In this document: in pieces, positions 26,632 through 34,792 of the stretch | Position numbering within the stretch: position 1 is the stretch's first letter | How the letters are laid out: every line of letters begins with the position of its first letter | Assembly (NCBI RefSeq): GCF_013624435.2 | Contig: NZ_CP061768.1 | Location: 1,580,001 to 1,644,000, forward strand | DNA: 64,000 bases | Direction of reading: 5' to 3' | Source of the DNA: Nocardioides campestrisoli | Lineage (GTDB): Bacteria > Actinomycetota > Actinomycetes > Propionibacteriales > Nocardioidaceae | Position numbers and translations under genes: made by a program | Notes under the pieces: generated by a model | Told to the model about the DNA's origin: nothing | Database searches by the model: none | The model's input: the letters and a program-made list of their open reading frames with translations, nothing else

Positions 26632-27690
26632 TCAGGGCTCGACGGTCACCTTGATCGCCTCGCCGTTCTCGACGATCTTGAACGCCTCGAGCACGTCGGT
26701 CAGGGGGAGGCGGCGGGTGATCAGGTCCTTCACCGGGACCTGGCCGGTGGAGATGTACTCGAGGGCTCGCTTGTTGTGCTCGGGCGCCGAGCCGTTGGCG
26801 CCGTGGATGTGCAGCTGCCGGTAGTGCACGAGGTTGGAGTCGCAGCTGATCACCGGGTTGCTCTTGGGCAGTCCGCCGAAGAAGGAGATCCGTCCGTTGC
26901 GGGCGGCCATGGCGATGGCCTGCTCCTGGGTGACGTTCGCGGCGGTGGCGGTGATCACCACGTCGGCTCCGCGGCCGCCGGTCAGCTCCATCACCCGCTC
27001 GACCACGTCGACCTGGGAGGCGTCGATGACCTCGTCCGGGGCGACCGCCTCGGCCGACATCCGCAGCCGCTCGGCGTTCACGTCGACCAGGTAGACCGGG
27101 CCCACCTTGTGCACGCCGCGAGCGATCCGGATGTGCATGCAGCCGATCGGGCCGGCACCGAAGACGACGACGGTGTCCCCCTCCTCGATCCCCATCAGCT
27201 CCTGGGCGTTGATCGCGCAGGCGAACGGCTCGGCGGCCGAGGCCTCGTCGAAGTCGACGTTCTCGGGGATCCGGTTGAGCCCGTCCACCTTGAGCACCTG
27301 CTCGGGCACGATCATGTACTCCGCGAAGCCTCCGTCGTACTGGTAGCCGACCGAGGTCTGGTTCTGGCAGACCGCCATCCATCCCTTCCGGCACTCGTGG
27401 CACTCCCCGCAGGGCACCGCGGCGATGACCTGCACCCGGTCGCCCGCCTGCCAGGAGCTGCCGTAGGTCGCGTTGACCTCGGAGCCCACCTCGACGACCT
27501 CGCCGGCCACCTCGTGACCGGTGGTCCGCGGCGGGGTCAGGTTCTGGTGGCCGTTGTGGAGGATCTTCACGTCGGTGCCGCAGGTGGAGCAGTTGCGCAC
27601 CCGGATCTTGACCTGGGCAGGCCCGCACACGGGCTCGGGCACCTCCTCGAGACGGACGTCCTCGGGGGCGTAGAACCGCAGTGCCTTCAT
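26632..27690 (-). CDS. Zinc-dependent medium-chain polyol dehydrogenase
   Basis: A 352-residue MDR-family dehydrogenase. Catalytic Zn ligands are C37 (CGTD) and H59-E60 (GHE). A structural Zn site, CGECHECRKGWMAVC, has four Cys. The NAD(P) loop is GAGPIGCMH. Relatives include sorbitol, L-iditol and galactitol-1-phosphate dehydrogenases. It is divergent from the mannitol-type EIICBA gene, and no MtlD-type mannitol-1-phosphate dehydrogenase is present, so it may oxidise the imported hexitol phosphate (inference). The start is ATG 27690, with AGGAGG about 10 nt upstream. Confidence 0.83.
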   Translation of the reverse strand: MKALRFYAPEDVRLEEVPEPVCGPAQVKIRVRNCSTCGTDVKILHNGHQNLTPPRTTGHEVAGEVVEVGSEVNATYGSSWQAGDRVQVIAAVPCGECHECRKGWMAVCQNQTSVGYQYDGGFAEYMIVPEQVLKVDGLNRIPENVDFDEASAAEPFACAINAQELMGIEEGDTVVVFGAGPIGCMHIRIARGVHKVGPVYLVDVNAERLRMSAEAVAPDEVIDASQVDVVERVMELTGGRGADVVITATAANVTQEQAIAMAARNGRISFFGGLPKSNPVISCDSNLVHYRQLHIHGANGSAPEHNKRALEYISTGQVPVKDLITRRLPLTDVLEAFKIVENGEAIKVTVEP

Positions 27691-27828
27691 CGCTGTGTTC
27701 CTCCTGCTGGGGTGGTCGGGTTTCGTCACGCTAGTCCCCCAAAGCGGGGAATGCCACACCAACGGGCGCAAATACCTGCCCGAATGCTTGGCAATAGGCC
27801 CGAGTCTGCGGTATTACTGATCCAAGAT

Positions 27829-27842
27829 GTGACTCAGGTCAC
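27829..27842. promoter_or_regulatory. Short palindrome upstream of mtlA
   Basis: GTGAC-TCAG-GTCAC lies 28 nt before the mtlA ATG. It could be part of an operator; the arms are only 5 bp. Confidence 0.3.
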
Positions 27843-27870
27843 CATGCCCACGTCATCGTCGGAGGATCAG

Positions 27871-29877
27871 ATGGCCACGACCACCACTACGCCGGGCACA
27901 GGTGCCCGGGTGCAGGTGCAGAAGTTCGGCACCTTCCTGTCCAACATGGTGATGCCGAACATCGGCGCCTTCATCGCGTGGGGACTGATCACTGCGCTCT
28001 TCATCGACGTCGGCTGGCTCACCAAGGCGGGCCTCGGCACCTCGAACGACAGCTGGGTGGCCGAGATCGGCGGGTGGGGCGACTACGCGGGCGGCGGGAT
28101 CGTCGGGCCGATGATCACCTACCTGCTGCCGGTCCTCGTCGGCTACACCGGCGGCCGCATGGTCTACGACACCCGCGGCGGCGTGGTGGGTGCCATCGCC
28201 ACGATGGGCGTGATCACCGGCACCGACATCCCGATGTTCATGGGCGCGATGATCATGGGCCCGCTGGGCGCCTGGAGCATGAAGCGGATCGACGCCCTCT
28301 GGGACGGCAGGATCCGGCCCGGGTTCGAGATGCTGGTCAACAACTTCGCCGCCGGTATCTGGGGCGGAGTGCTGGCCACCTTCGGGTTCTTCGTGATGAG
28401 TCCGATCGTCACCTGGATCAGCGATCAGCTCGGCAAGGGCGTCGACTTCCTGGTCGAGAACGACCTGCTGCCGCTCACCTCGGTGATCATCGAGCCGGCC
28501 AAGGTGCTGTTCCTCAACAACGCGATCAACCACGGGGTGCTCACCCCTCTGGGCACCGCCGAGGCCGTCGAGACGGGCAAGTCGGTCCTCTTCCTGCTCG
28601 AGGCCAACCCCGGCCCCGGTCTCGGCCTGCTGCTGGCCTACTCGGTCTTCGGACGGGGGATGGCGAAGGCGTCGGCGCCCGGCGCGGCGATCATCCAGTT
28701 CTTCGGCGGCATCCACGAGATCTACTTCCCGTACGTGCTGATGAAGCCGAAGCTGATCCTGGCGATGATCGCCGGTGGCATGACCGGCGTCTTCATCAAC
28801 GTCCTGTTCGACGTGGGCCTGCGTGCCCCGGCCGCTCCCGGATCGATCTTCGCGGTGTACGCCGTGGCCGCGAGTGGCAGCTACCTGGGCGTCACGCTCT
28901 CGGTGGTCGGCGCCGCGACCATGACGTTCCTGGTCGCCGCGCTGCTGCTGAAGACCGACCGTGCCGCCGCCGAGGACGACCTGGTCGCCGCGACGGCCAG
29001 CATGGAGTCGATGAAGGGCAGACAGTCGATCGCCTCCTCGGTGCTGACCGGCGATGCCGCGGGCCGGATCCGATCGATCGTCTTCGCCTGCGACGCCGGG
29101 ATGGGCTCCTCGGCGATGGGTGCCTCGGTGCTGCGCCGCAAGATCCATGGCGCCGGCTTCACCGACGTGACCGTGGTGAACCAGGCGATCGCCAACCTGA
29201 CCGACGAGCCGGACCTCGTTGTCACCCACCAGGACCTCACCGAGCGTGCGGTCCAGAAGTCACCGAGCGCCATCCACGTCTCCGTCGACAGCTTCATGGC
29301 GAGTCCGCGCTACGACGAGATCGTCGAGCTGGTCGCCCGGGGCAACGGTGCCGGGTCCGCCGCTGCCGGTGCTGATTCCGGTGCTGATTCCGGTGCTGAT
29401 TCCGGTGCTGGTGCCGGGTCGGGCGGGGCGCCGGAGCCGGCGGGTGGTCTGGTCCTCTCCGAGGACGCGATCGTGCTCAGCGGCAGGGCCTCCACCCGGG
29501 ACGAGGCGATCACCGAGGCCGGCGAGCTCCTGGTGGAGGTCGGCGCGGTGGAGCCGTCGTACGTCGAGTCGATGCACGAGCGGGAGGAGTCGGTCTCCAC
29601 CCACATGGGCAACGGACTGGCCATCCCGCACGGCACCAACGAGGCCAAGGCCGCGATCCGGCGCACCGCGATCTCGTTCGTCCGCTACCCCGAGGGCGTG
29701 GACTGGAACGGGAAGCGGGCGGAGTTCGTGGTCGCCATCGCCGGAGCCGGGGACGACCACCTGGCGCTGCTCTCACGGATCGCGGAGATCTTCGTCGACG
29801 CCGCGCAGGTGGAGCGGCTCCGGGCCGCAGCCTCGCCCGCGGAGGTGCTGGACGTGCTGGAGGGCGTCGCCGCCTGA
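27871..29877 (+). CDS. mtlA: Fused PTS mannitol-type transporter EIICBA
   Basis: A 668-residue single-chain enzyme II. The EIIC membrane domain fills about residues 1-365 and includes GIHEIYFPYVLMKP, characteristic of mannitol EIIC. EIIB has C407 in FACDAGMGSSAMGA. EIIA has H587 in GLAIPHG. It imports and phosphorylates a hexitol, probably mannitol, using phosphate from HPr. The B-A linker contains GADSGADSGADSGAG, encoded by a 12-bp tandem repeat. The ATG at 27871 was chosen over ATG 27844 because ggagg lies 5 nt upstream. Confidence 0.92.
   Translation: MATTTTTPGTGARVQVQKFGTFLSNMVMPNIGAFIAWGLITALFIDVGWLTKAGLGTSNDSWVAEIGGWGDYAGGGIVGPMITYLLPVLVGYTGGRMVYDTRGGVVGAIATMGVITGTDIPMFMGAMIMGPLGAWSMKRIDALWDGRIRPGFEMLVNNFAAGIWGGVLATFGFFVMSPIVTWISDQLGKGVDFLVENDLLPLTSVIIEPAKVLFLNNAINHGVLTPLGTAEAVETGKSVLFLLEANPGPGLGLLLAYSVFGRGMAKASAPGAAIIQFFGGIHEIYFPYVLMKPKLILAMIAGGMTGVFINVLFDVGLRAPAAPGSIFAVYAVAASGSYLGVTLSVVGAATMTFLVAALLLKTDRAAAEDDLVAATASMESMKGRQSIASSVLTGDAAGRIRSIVFACDAGMGSSAMGASVLRRKIHGAGFTDVTVVNQAIANLTDEPDLVVTHQDLTERAVQKSPSAIHVSVDSFMASPRYDEIVELVARGNGAGSAAAGADSGADSGADSGAGAGSGGAPEPAGGLVLSEDAIVLSGRASTRDEAITEAGELLVEVGAVEPSYVESMHEREESVSTHMGNGLAIPHGTNEAKAAIRRTAISFVRYPEGVDWNGKRAEFVVAIAGAGDDHLALLSRIAEIFVDAAQVERLRAAASPAEVLDVLEGVAA
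29368..29410 (+). repeat. 12-bp tandem repeat in the mtlA B-A linker
   Basis: GGTGCTGATTCC occurs three times head to tail (29368-29403), followed by a partial fourth copy. It encodes the GADS units of the linker. GAT codons, rare in this window, are kept in every copy, which suggests a recent expansion. Confidence 0.85.
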
Positions 29878-29884
29878 GCCGCAC

Positions 29885-29905
29885 AGCCGGGTACCGAGCC
29901 CGGCT
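29885..29905. terminator. Hairpin between mtlA and the molybdopterin oxidoreductase gene
   Basis: AGCCGGG and CCCGGCT pair around a 7-nt loop in the short gap between the convergent genes. Confidence 0.45.
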
Positions 29906-32055
29906 CAGGGGCAGGTCACCGTGACCGGTACCCCGCTCAGGGCGGCGTTGCCCGAGACGTCGAGCAGCAGCGGGTCGGTGAGGTCGTTGACCGAGACTCC
30001 CGGGACCTGGGCGGCGGTGGACATCGCGGTGCCGGGCCGGCCGTGGCCGTAGCCGTGGGGGAGGGAGACCACGCCCGGCATCATGTCGGTCGAGGCGCTG
30101 ACCTCGACCACCACCTCGCCGACCCGGGAGGTCACCCGCACCAGCGACTGGTCGGTCAGCCCGCGGCTCGCCAGGTCGTCTGGGTGCATGAGGAGGTGGT
30201 GCCGGGCTCGTCCCTTGGTCAGCCGAGGGGCGTTGTGCATCCACGAGTTGTTGTCGCGCTGGTGACGCCGTCCGATCAGGAGCAGCGTGCCGGGCTCGGG
30301 AGCCCTCGCGGACCCCAGGCGGTCCAGGTCCGCCAGCACCAGCTCGGGCGCCGCCTGCACCAGACCGTCGCCGGTCCGGAGCCGACCCGGCAGCTGATCG
30401 GGCTGCAGCGGACCCAGGTCCACCCCCGAGGGCGCCCGGCGCAGCGCACGCAGGGTCACTCCTGTCCTGCTCGTGCGCAGCAGCATCGAGACCACCCGAG
30501 CCGGTGAGGTGCGCATCCGGGCCCAGCGGACCGCACGGCGCCGCCACGGCAGCCGACGCGGCGAGCGCGCGGCCAGGCGGCGGACGAGGCCGGCGTAGAT
30601 CTGCCAGTCGTGGCGCTGGTCGGAGGACTTGCGGAAGACGGCGGGGGAGAAGCGGGCGGTGTTGCGCACGGCGAGGGCGTGGAAGACCAGGTCGTAGTGG
30701 TCCCGCTCGAGGTGGGAGGTCGGGGGCAGGATCACGTCCGCGTGCCGGGTCGTCTCGTTGACGTAGAAGTCGATGGCGGCCATGAAGTCCAGGCTCGGCA
30801 GCACCCGGTCCAGCCCTGCGCCGTCCGGCGTGGAGAGCACCGGGTTGCCGCTCATGGTGAGCAGTGCGCGCACCTGCCCCTCGCCCGGGGTCTCGATCTC
30901 CTCGCGCAACGCGGCCACGGGCAGCTCGCCGGCCGTCTCGGGCAGCCCACGGACGCGGCTGTGCCACACCCCGCGGTGGCCGGGACCGATCAGGCCGCGC
31001 CCCACCACGTCGATCGCGGGACTGGTCAGCATCGTCCCGCCGACCCGGTCCAGGTTGCCGGTGAGCAGGTTGAGCAGCTGGATCGCCCACTGCGCCAGGG
31101 TGCCGAACTCCGTGGTGGAGACGCCGATCCGGCCGTGCACCGCGGCCCGCTCGGCGCCGGCGAGCTCGCGCACCAGCGCGCGGATGGTCTCGGCGGGCAC
31201 GCCGCTGGCCGCCTCGGCCGCCTCCGGCGTCCGGTCCGCCACCGCCGCGCGCACCTTGTCCAGCCCGGCGACGTACGGCGGCGGCGTGGCCAGGTCCTCG
31301 GCGAGCAGGACGTGCACCATGGCCAGCAGCACGTGCACGTCGGTGCCGGGGCGGACGAAGAGGTGCTGGTCGGCCACCTTCGCGGTCTCGGTGCGACGCG
31401 GGTCGAGGACGACGAGCCGCCCGCCGCGCCCCTGCAGCTCGCGGAGCCTGGCCGGGAAGTCGGGGACGGTCATCAGCGACCCGTTCGAGGCCATCGGGTT
31501 GTAGCCGAAGGCCAGGAGGAGGTCGGTGCGGTCGAGGTCGGGCACCGGGAGCAGCAGCTGGTGGCCGTACATCAGGGAGGCCACCAGCTGGGCGGGCAGC
31601 TGGTCGACCGAGGTGGCGCTGAACCGGTTGCGGGTGGGCAGCGCCTTGGCCAGCTCGGTGCCGTGGGTCATCGAGCCCAGGCTGTGCACGTTGGGGTTGC
31701 CGAGATAGACCGCGAGCGAGTCCCGTCCGTGCCGCTCGACGGTCTCCGCCAGCCGGTCGGCGACCAGGTCGAGCGCCTCGTCCCAGCCCAGCTCCTCCCA
31801 CTGCGGGTCGTCCGCCGGCCCGCGACGGCGCACCGGCCGCCGGAGCCGCTCGGGGTCGGTGAGCACGTCGGCGATGGCGACGCCCTTGGGGCAGACGTGA
31901 CCCCGGGAGAGCGGGTCGGCGGGGTCGCCGCGCACGCCCGTCACCGCGCCGTCGGCGATGGTCAGCCGGAGGCCGCAGATCGCCTCGCAGAGATTGCAGG
32001 AGACGTGGTGGATCCCGTCCCGGGGCTGGGTCGCGGAACGGGAGGGGAGCAGCAT
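29905..32055 (-). CDS. Molybdopterin-dependent oxidoreductase with one Fe-S cluster
   Basis: A 716-residue member of the DMSO reductase/formate dehydrogenase family. The 4Fe-4S motif is C20, C23, C27 and C55 (CNLCEAIC...CPKG). The Mo-bis-MGD domains follow, and a dinucleotide-binding domain lies at the C-terminus (LPHGYGHGRPGTAM). There is no twin-arginine signal, so it is probably cytoplasmic. The substrate cannot be assigned; no electron-transfer subunit or cofactor gene is adjacent. ATG 32055 is preferred; ATG 32091 is possible but adds a non-conserved stretch. Confidence 0.85.
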   Translation of the reverse strand: MLLPSRSATQPRDGIHHVSCNLCEAICGLRLTIADGAVTGVRGDPADPLSRGHVCPKGVAIADVLTDPERLRRPVRRRGPADDPQWEELGWDEALDLVADRLAETVERHGRDSLAVYLGNPNVHSLGSMTHGTELAKALPTRNRFSATSVDQLPAQLVASLMYGHQLLLPVPDLDRTDLLLAFGYNPMASNGSLMTVPDFPARLRELQGRGGRLVVLDPRRTETAKVADQHLFVRPGTDVHVLLAMVHVLLAEDLATPPPYVAGLDKVRAAVADRTPEAAEAASGVPAETIRALVRELAGAERAAVHGRIGVSTTEFGTLAQWAIQLLNLLTGNLDRVGGTMLTSPAIDVVGRGLIGPGHRGVWHSRVRGLPETAGELPVAALREEIETPGEGQVRALLTMSGNPVLSTPDGAGLDRVLPSLDFMAAIDFYVNETTRHADVILPPTSHLERDHYDLVFHALAVRNTARFSPAVFRKSSDQRHDWQIYAGLVRRLAARSPRRLPWRRRAVRWARMRTSPARVVSMLLRTSRTGVTLRALRRAPSGVDLGPLQPDQLPGRLRTGDGLVQAAPELVLADLDRLGSARAPEPGTLLLIGRRHQRDNNSWMHNAPRLTKGRARHHLLMHPDDLASRGLTDQSLVRVTSRVGEVVVEVSASTDMMPGVVSLPHGYGHGRPGTAMSTAAQVPGVSVNDLTDPLLLDVSGNAALSGVPVTVTCP

Positions 32056-32221
32056 CCGGGCATCGTGACACCCCGGGGTCGGCGGGGACATGGGCGCCGC
32101 GCACAGAACCGGGCACAGGACCGGACGCAGGACCTGGTCCGGCGCCGGGGTGCATGGTCGCCACGGGGGAGGGGTACGCGGCCCCCGTGAGGGCGCGGTT
32201 GCGTGCCCGGAGGACAACCAG

Positions 32222-32497
32222 ATGGAGGACGTCATGGGCTACGGAGGCGCCGTCGGACTGATCGTGGTGGGACTGATTCTCTCCCTCGCGGTCAGCGAGG
32301 AGCAGGTAGGACCGGTCAACCTCGGCACGGTGGGGTGGATCCTCACCCTGGCGGGAGTGGGCCTGCTGATCCTGAGCCTGGTCCAGCAGAACACCCGGCG
32401 TCGCCAGTCGACGGTGGCCACCACCACCGACGCCCAGGGACGCCAGGCGACCACCCAGCGCACCGTGGAGGCGGACCCGCCGCCCCCGGCCGTCTGA
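32222..32497 (+). CDS. Small membrane protein, DUF6458 family
   Basis: A 91-residue protein with two hydrophobic helices (VGLIVVGLILSLAV and VGWILTLAGVGLLILSLV) and a polar Thr/Arg/Gln tail ending DPPPPAV. The spacing and the VNLGTVGWIL turn resemble the DUF6458 family of actinobacteria; function unknown. ATG 32222 has ggagg 8 nt upstream. ATG 32234 (MGYGG), with its own ggagg, is a good alternative and matches the family N-terminus better. A strong hairpin follows. Confidence 0.75.
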   Translation: MEDVMGYGGAVGLIVVGLILSLAVSEEQVGPVNLGTVGWILTLAGVGLLILSLVQQNTRRRQSTVATTTDAQGRQATTQRTVEADPPPPAV

Positions 32498-32520
32498 GCC
32501 GACTGCTTGAGAGCCCGACG

Positions 32521-32553
32521 CTGAGCCCGGACCGTTCATCGGTCCGGGCTCAG
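32521..32553 (+). terminator. Hairpin terminator after the DUF6458 gene
   Basis: CTGAGCCCGGACCG pairs perfectly with CGGTCCGGGCTCAG (14 bp) around the loop TTCAT, 24 nt after the stop. No T-run. Confidence 0.75.
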
Positions 32554-32592
32554 ACGTGTGTGTACGACACGCGGAGGTTCCAGCATTCTGCG

Positions 32593-32617
32593 CAGTAGTG
32601 CGCAATCCGCACTACTG
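32593..32617. promoter_or_regulatory. Perfect 10-bp inverted repeat, candidate PadR operator
   Basis: CAGTAGTGCG-CAATC-CGCACTACTG ends 7 nt before the padR-like start codon and overlaps the -10-like TACTGT (32613-32618). A repressor bound here would block the promoter of its own operon. Confidence 0.65.
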
Positions 32618-32618
32618 T
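32613..32618 (+). promoter_or_regulatory. Probable -10 element (leaderless) for the PadR operon
   Basis: TACTGT ends 6 nt before the ATG at 32625 and shares bases with the right arm of the palindrome. Confidence 0.5.
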
Positions 32619-32624
32619 GCGGCC

Positions 32625-32969
32625 ATGGATACCACCCAGCTCCTCAAGGGAGTGCTCGACCTGGCCGTGCTGGCCGTGGTCCACGACGAGGACGGCTACG
32701 GGTACGACGTCGTGCGGCGACTGCGCGCCGGTGGGCTCGAGGACGTGGGCGACGCCTCCGTCTACGGCACGCTGCGTCGTCTCTACGCCGCCGGTGCCCT
32801 CACCTCCTACGTCGTCCCCAGTGACGAGGGACCGCACCGCAAGTACTACGGGATCACGCCCGCCGGGCGTGACCAGCTGGCGCGCGAGCGCACCGACTGG
32901 CGGACCTTCGCCACCACCCTCGGCCGGATCCTGGACGGGTCCGCCCCGGCACACGGAGTGAGCGCATGA
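32625..32969 (+). CDS. PadR-family transcriptional regulator
   Basis: A 114-residue winged-helix protein of the small PadR type. It has MDTTQLLKGVLDLAVLAVVHDEDGYGYDVVRRL (in parts), DASVYGTLRRLYAAGAL and KYYGITPAGRDQL. Such proteins usually repress their own operon and a neighbouring membrane protein. The ATG at 32625 is fixed by the -10-like TACTGT 6 nt upstream and by conservation of the N-terminus. The stop overlaps the next gene (ATGA). Confidence 0.9.
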   Translation: MDTTQLLKGVLDLAVLAVVHDEDGYGYDVVRRLRAGGLEDVGDASVYGTLRRLYAAGALTSYVVPSDEGPHRKYYGITPAGRDQLARERTDWRTFATTLGRILDGSAPAHGVSA

Positions 32970-34123
32970 ACACGACCAGGCTTCCGGCCCGCCCCGACGT
33001 GGCGCAGTTCGTCACCCAGGTGCGAGCCCTGCTCGCCGACCTCCCGCACGACGTCCAGCAGGACCTGACCGAGGGCCTGGAGTCCGACCTCAGCGACCAG
33101 CTCGCCGAGGGGCACGGGGGTGCCCTCGACGATCCTGGCGCGTATGCGCGAGAGCTGCGCACGGCCGCGGGCTTCGACCCGGAGATGCGTGTGGCCAGGT
33201 CGCCGCGCTCGCTGGCCCCGCGGGCCGAGCAGCTGCTCGACTCCGCGCAGGCCCGGTGGGTGGCGCTGGTCGATGGGCTCCCCGGCGACCCCTGGTCGTT
33301 CGCGGTCTCCCTGCGGCCGGTCTGGTGGGTGCTACGGGCCTGGGTGGCACTGCAGCTGGTCGATCTGGTCTGGGGGAGCGGGTCCTACAACCTCGGCCTC
33401 TCCCCGGTGCCCTCGTTGCTGGGCTGGGGCTGGCCGTTGCTCGCGGTCGCGGTGCTGGTGAGCGTTCAGATCGGCCGCGGGCGGTTGTGGCCGGGCCGCG
33501 CGGGGCTGCTCGGCCGCGTGGTCCTGCTGGGCCTGAACACGCTGGCCCTGGCCTGCGTCCCGATGACCGTGGACAGCGTGCTGACCCCGCACGACCTCGA
33601 TACCTGGGGCTACGGGTGGGCCGAGGACGAGTACTCCCAGGGTTACCAGGACGCCGTCGCGGAACAGGGCCAGATCCACGACAGGGCGGGTCTGTACGCC
33701 AACGGTCGTTGGGTCTCCAACGTCTACCCGTATGACGCGCAGGGCGAGCCTCTGGTCGGGATCCAGCTCTTCGACCAGACAGGCCAGCCGATCTCGGTGA
33801 TCAGCCAGACCGAGTGCGTCTACGACGAGGGCGGGACGCCCCAGGACAGCCTCCGGGTCTACTACCCCTGGAGCACGCCCATCGGCGCCGGTGACAACGT
33901 CTTCCCGGTCCCCAGCCGGATCCAGGACGACGGTCGGGCGCAGGCCGACCCGCGGGCCTTCCTGGGCCAGGACCGGCCCTCGGTCGGAGGATTCCCGATG
34001 GCCAGGGTGCCGGCGGCGCAGCTCCCCGGGCTCGAGGCCAGCCGCACCAGGACGCCGAAGGGCGCCTACGACCGGCGCGCGCTGCTCACCGGGCCGTTCA
34101 ACCCGGTCGAGCGCGGCTGCTGA
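32966..34123 (+). CDS. Membrane protein with HAAS/DUF1700-like N-terminal domain
   Basis: A 385-residue protein coupled to the PadR gene. Residues 1-75 resemble the HAAS/DUF1700 helical domain that accompanies PadR regulators (VRALLADLPHDVQQDLTEGLESDL, in parts). Three hydrophobic segments follow at about 110-205. The C-terminal ~185 residues, probably extracytoplasmic, are polar with many Tyr, Asp and Gln (DEYSQGYQDAV, YPYDAQGEPLVGIQLFDQ). No enzyme motif is recognised. It may sense or remodel the envelope under PadR control (inference). Confidence 0.7.
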   Translation: MNTTRLPARPDVAQFVTQVRALLADLPHDVQQDLTEGLESDLSDQLAEGHGGALDDPGAYARELRTAAGFDPEMRVARSPRSLAPRAEQLLDSAQARWVALVDGLPGDPWSFAVSLRPVWWVLRAWVALQLVDLVWGSGSYNLGLSPVPSLLGWGWPLLAVAVLVSVQIGRGRLWPGRAGLLGRVVLLGLNTLALACVPMTVDSVLTPHDLDTWGYGWAEDEYSQGYQDAVAEQGQIHDRAGLYANGRWVSNVYPYDAQGEPLVGIQLFDQTGQPISVISQTECVYDEGGTPQDSLRVYYPWSTPIGAGDNVFPVPSRIQDDGRAQADPRAFLGQDRPSVGGFPMARVPAAQLPGLEASRTRTPKGAYDRRALLTGPFNPVERGC

Positions 34124-34249
34124 GTGCCGATTGGGTGCCCGGTGCCGGCCTTGGTAATCTGCTGCGGTTGCCGTGAAACGGCCGCGGACATGTAGTGCCC
34201 GGGTGAACAGGCCCCGGCGCGCCGCGCAACGAACCGAAGGGAGCCCCGC

Positions 34250-34525
34250 ATGTCGATCGGAACTGACGCGGAGACCAAGAAGAAGATCATCGCCGAGTAC
34301 GCCACGACCGAGGGCGACACCGGTTCGCCCGAGGTGCAGATCGCGCTGCTCTCGCACCGCATCGCGCACCTCACCGACCACCTCAAGACGCACAAGCACG
34401 ACCACCACAGCCGTCGTGGTCTGCTGCTGCTCGTCGGCCAGCGTCGCCGGCTGCTCAACTACCTGCAGAAGACGGAGATCGCCCGTTACCGCTCGATCGT
34501 CGAGCGCCTCGGCCTCCGTCGCTGA
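34250..34525 (+). CDS. rpsO: 30S ribosomal protein S15
   Basis: A 91-residue S15 that binds the central domain of 16S rRNA. It has [45 protein letters not shown] (in parts) and ends [13 protein letters not shown], the full family pattern. An SD (gaagggag) is upstream of the ATG. It is followed by a hairpin and then pnp, the conserved rpsO-pnp order. Confidence 0.97.
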   Translation: MSIGTDAETKKKIIAEYATTEGDTGSPEVQIALLSHRIAHLTDHLKTHKHDHHSRRGLLLLVGQRRRLLNYLQKTEIARYRSIVERLGLRR

Positions 34526-34532
34526 CGTGGGG

Positions 34533-34561
34533 GAGGGTCCACTCGTGTCGAGTGGGCCCTC
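34533..34561 (+). terminator. Hairpin after rpsO
   Basis: GAGGGTCCACTCG pairs with CGAGTGGGCCCTC (13 bp, one G-U) around TGT, 8 nt after the rpsO stop. It may act as a partial terminator between rpsO and pnp. Confidence 0.7.
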
Positions 34562-34792
34562 TCGCCGTTTCTCGCTACATTTGAAGATGTAGCAACCCGT
34601 GGACGCCGTCCACGACACAACTGAACACCCACCACTCAGGAGCGACCCGCCGACAAGGCTCGGTCCTCGGTAGTGGCCCGCAGGAGGCGACCAGCCGGTC
34701 GCAGGCCTGCGGACCTCGATCGAAGACCGGCCCATGCCCCGCACGGGGCTGGTCGTCCGCGGGTGCGCTCCGCGAACAGAAGGGACCACTAC
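34562..34792 (+). promoter_or_regulatory. Structured pnp leader
   Basis: A 231-nt non-coding leader. GACCAGCC (34689-34696) matches GGCTGGTC (34747-34754). CCGGTC (34695) matches GACCGG (34725), and CGCAGGCCTGCG is self-complementary. Nested stems of this kind fit the known autoregulation of pnp mRNA through RNase-cleaved leader hairpins in other bacteria. Actual cleavage is not shown. Confidence 0.5.

Noticed and set aside
29510..32605. A second long frame on the same strand as the molybdopterin oxidoreductase
   Set aside because: It is a shifted-frame shadow; the Fe-S motif and all family motifs are in the other frame.
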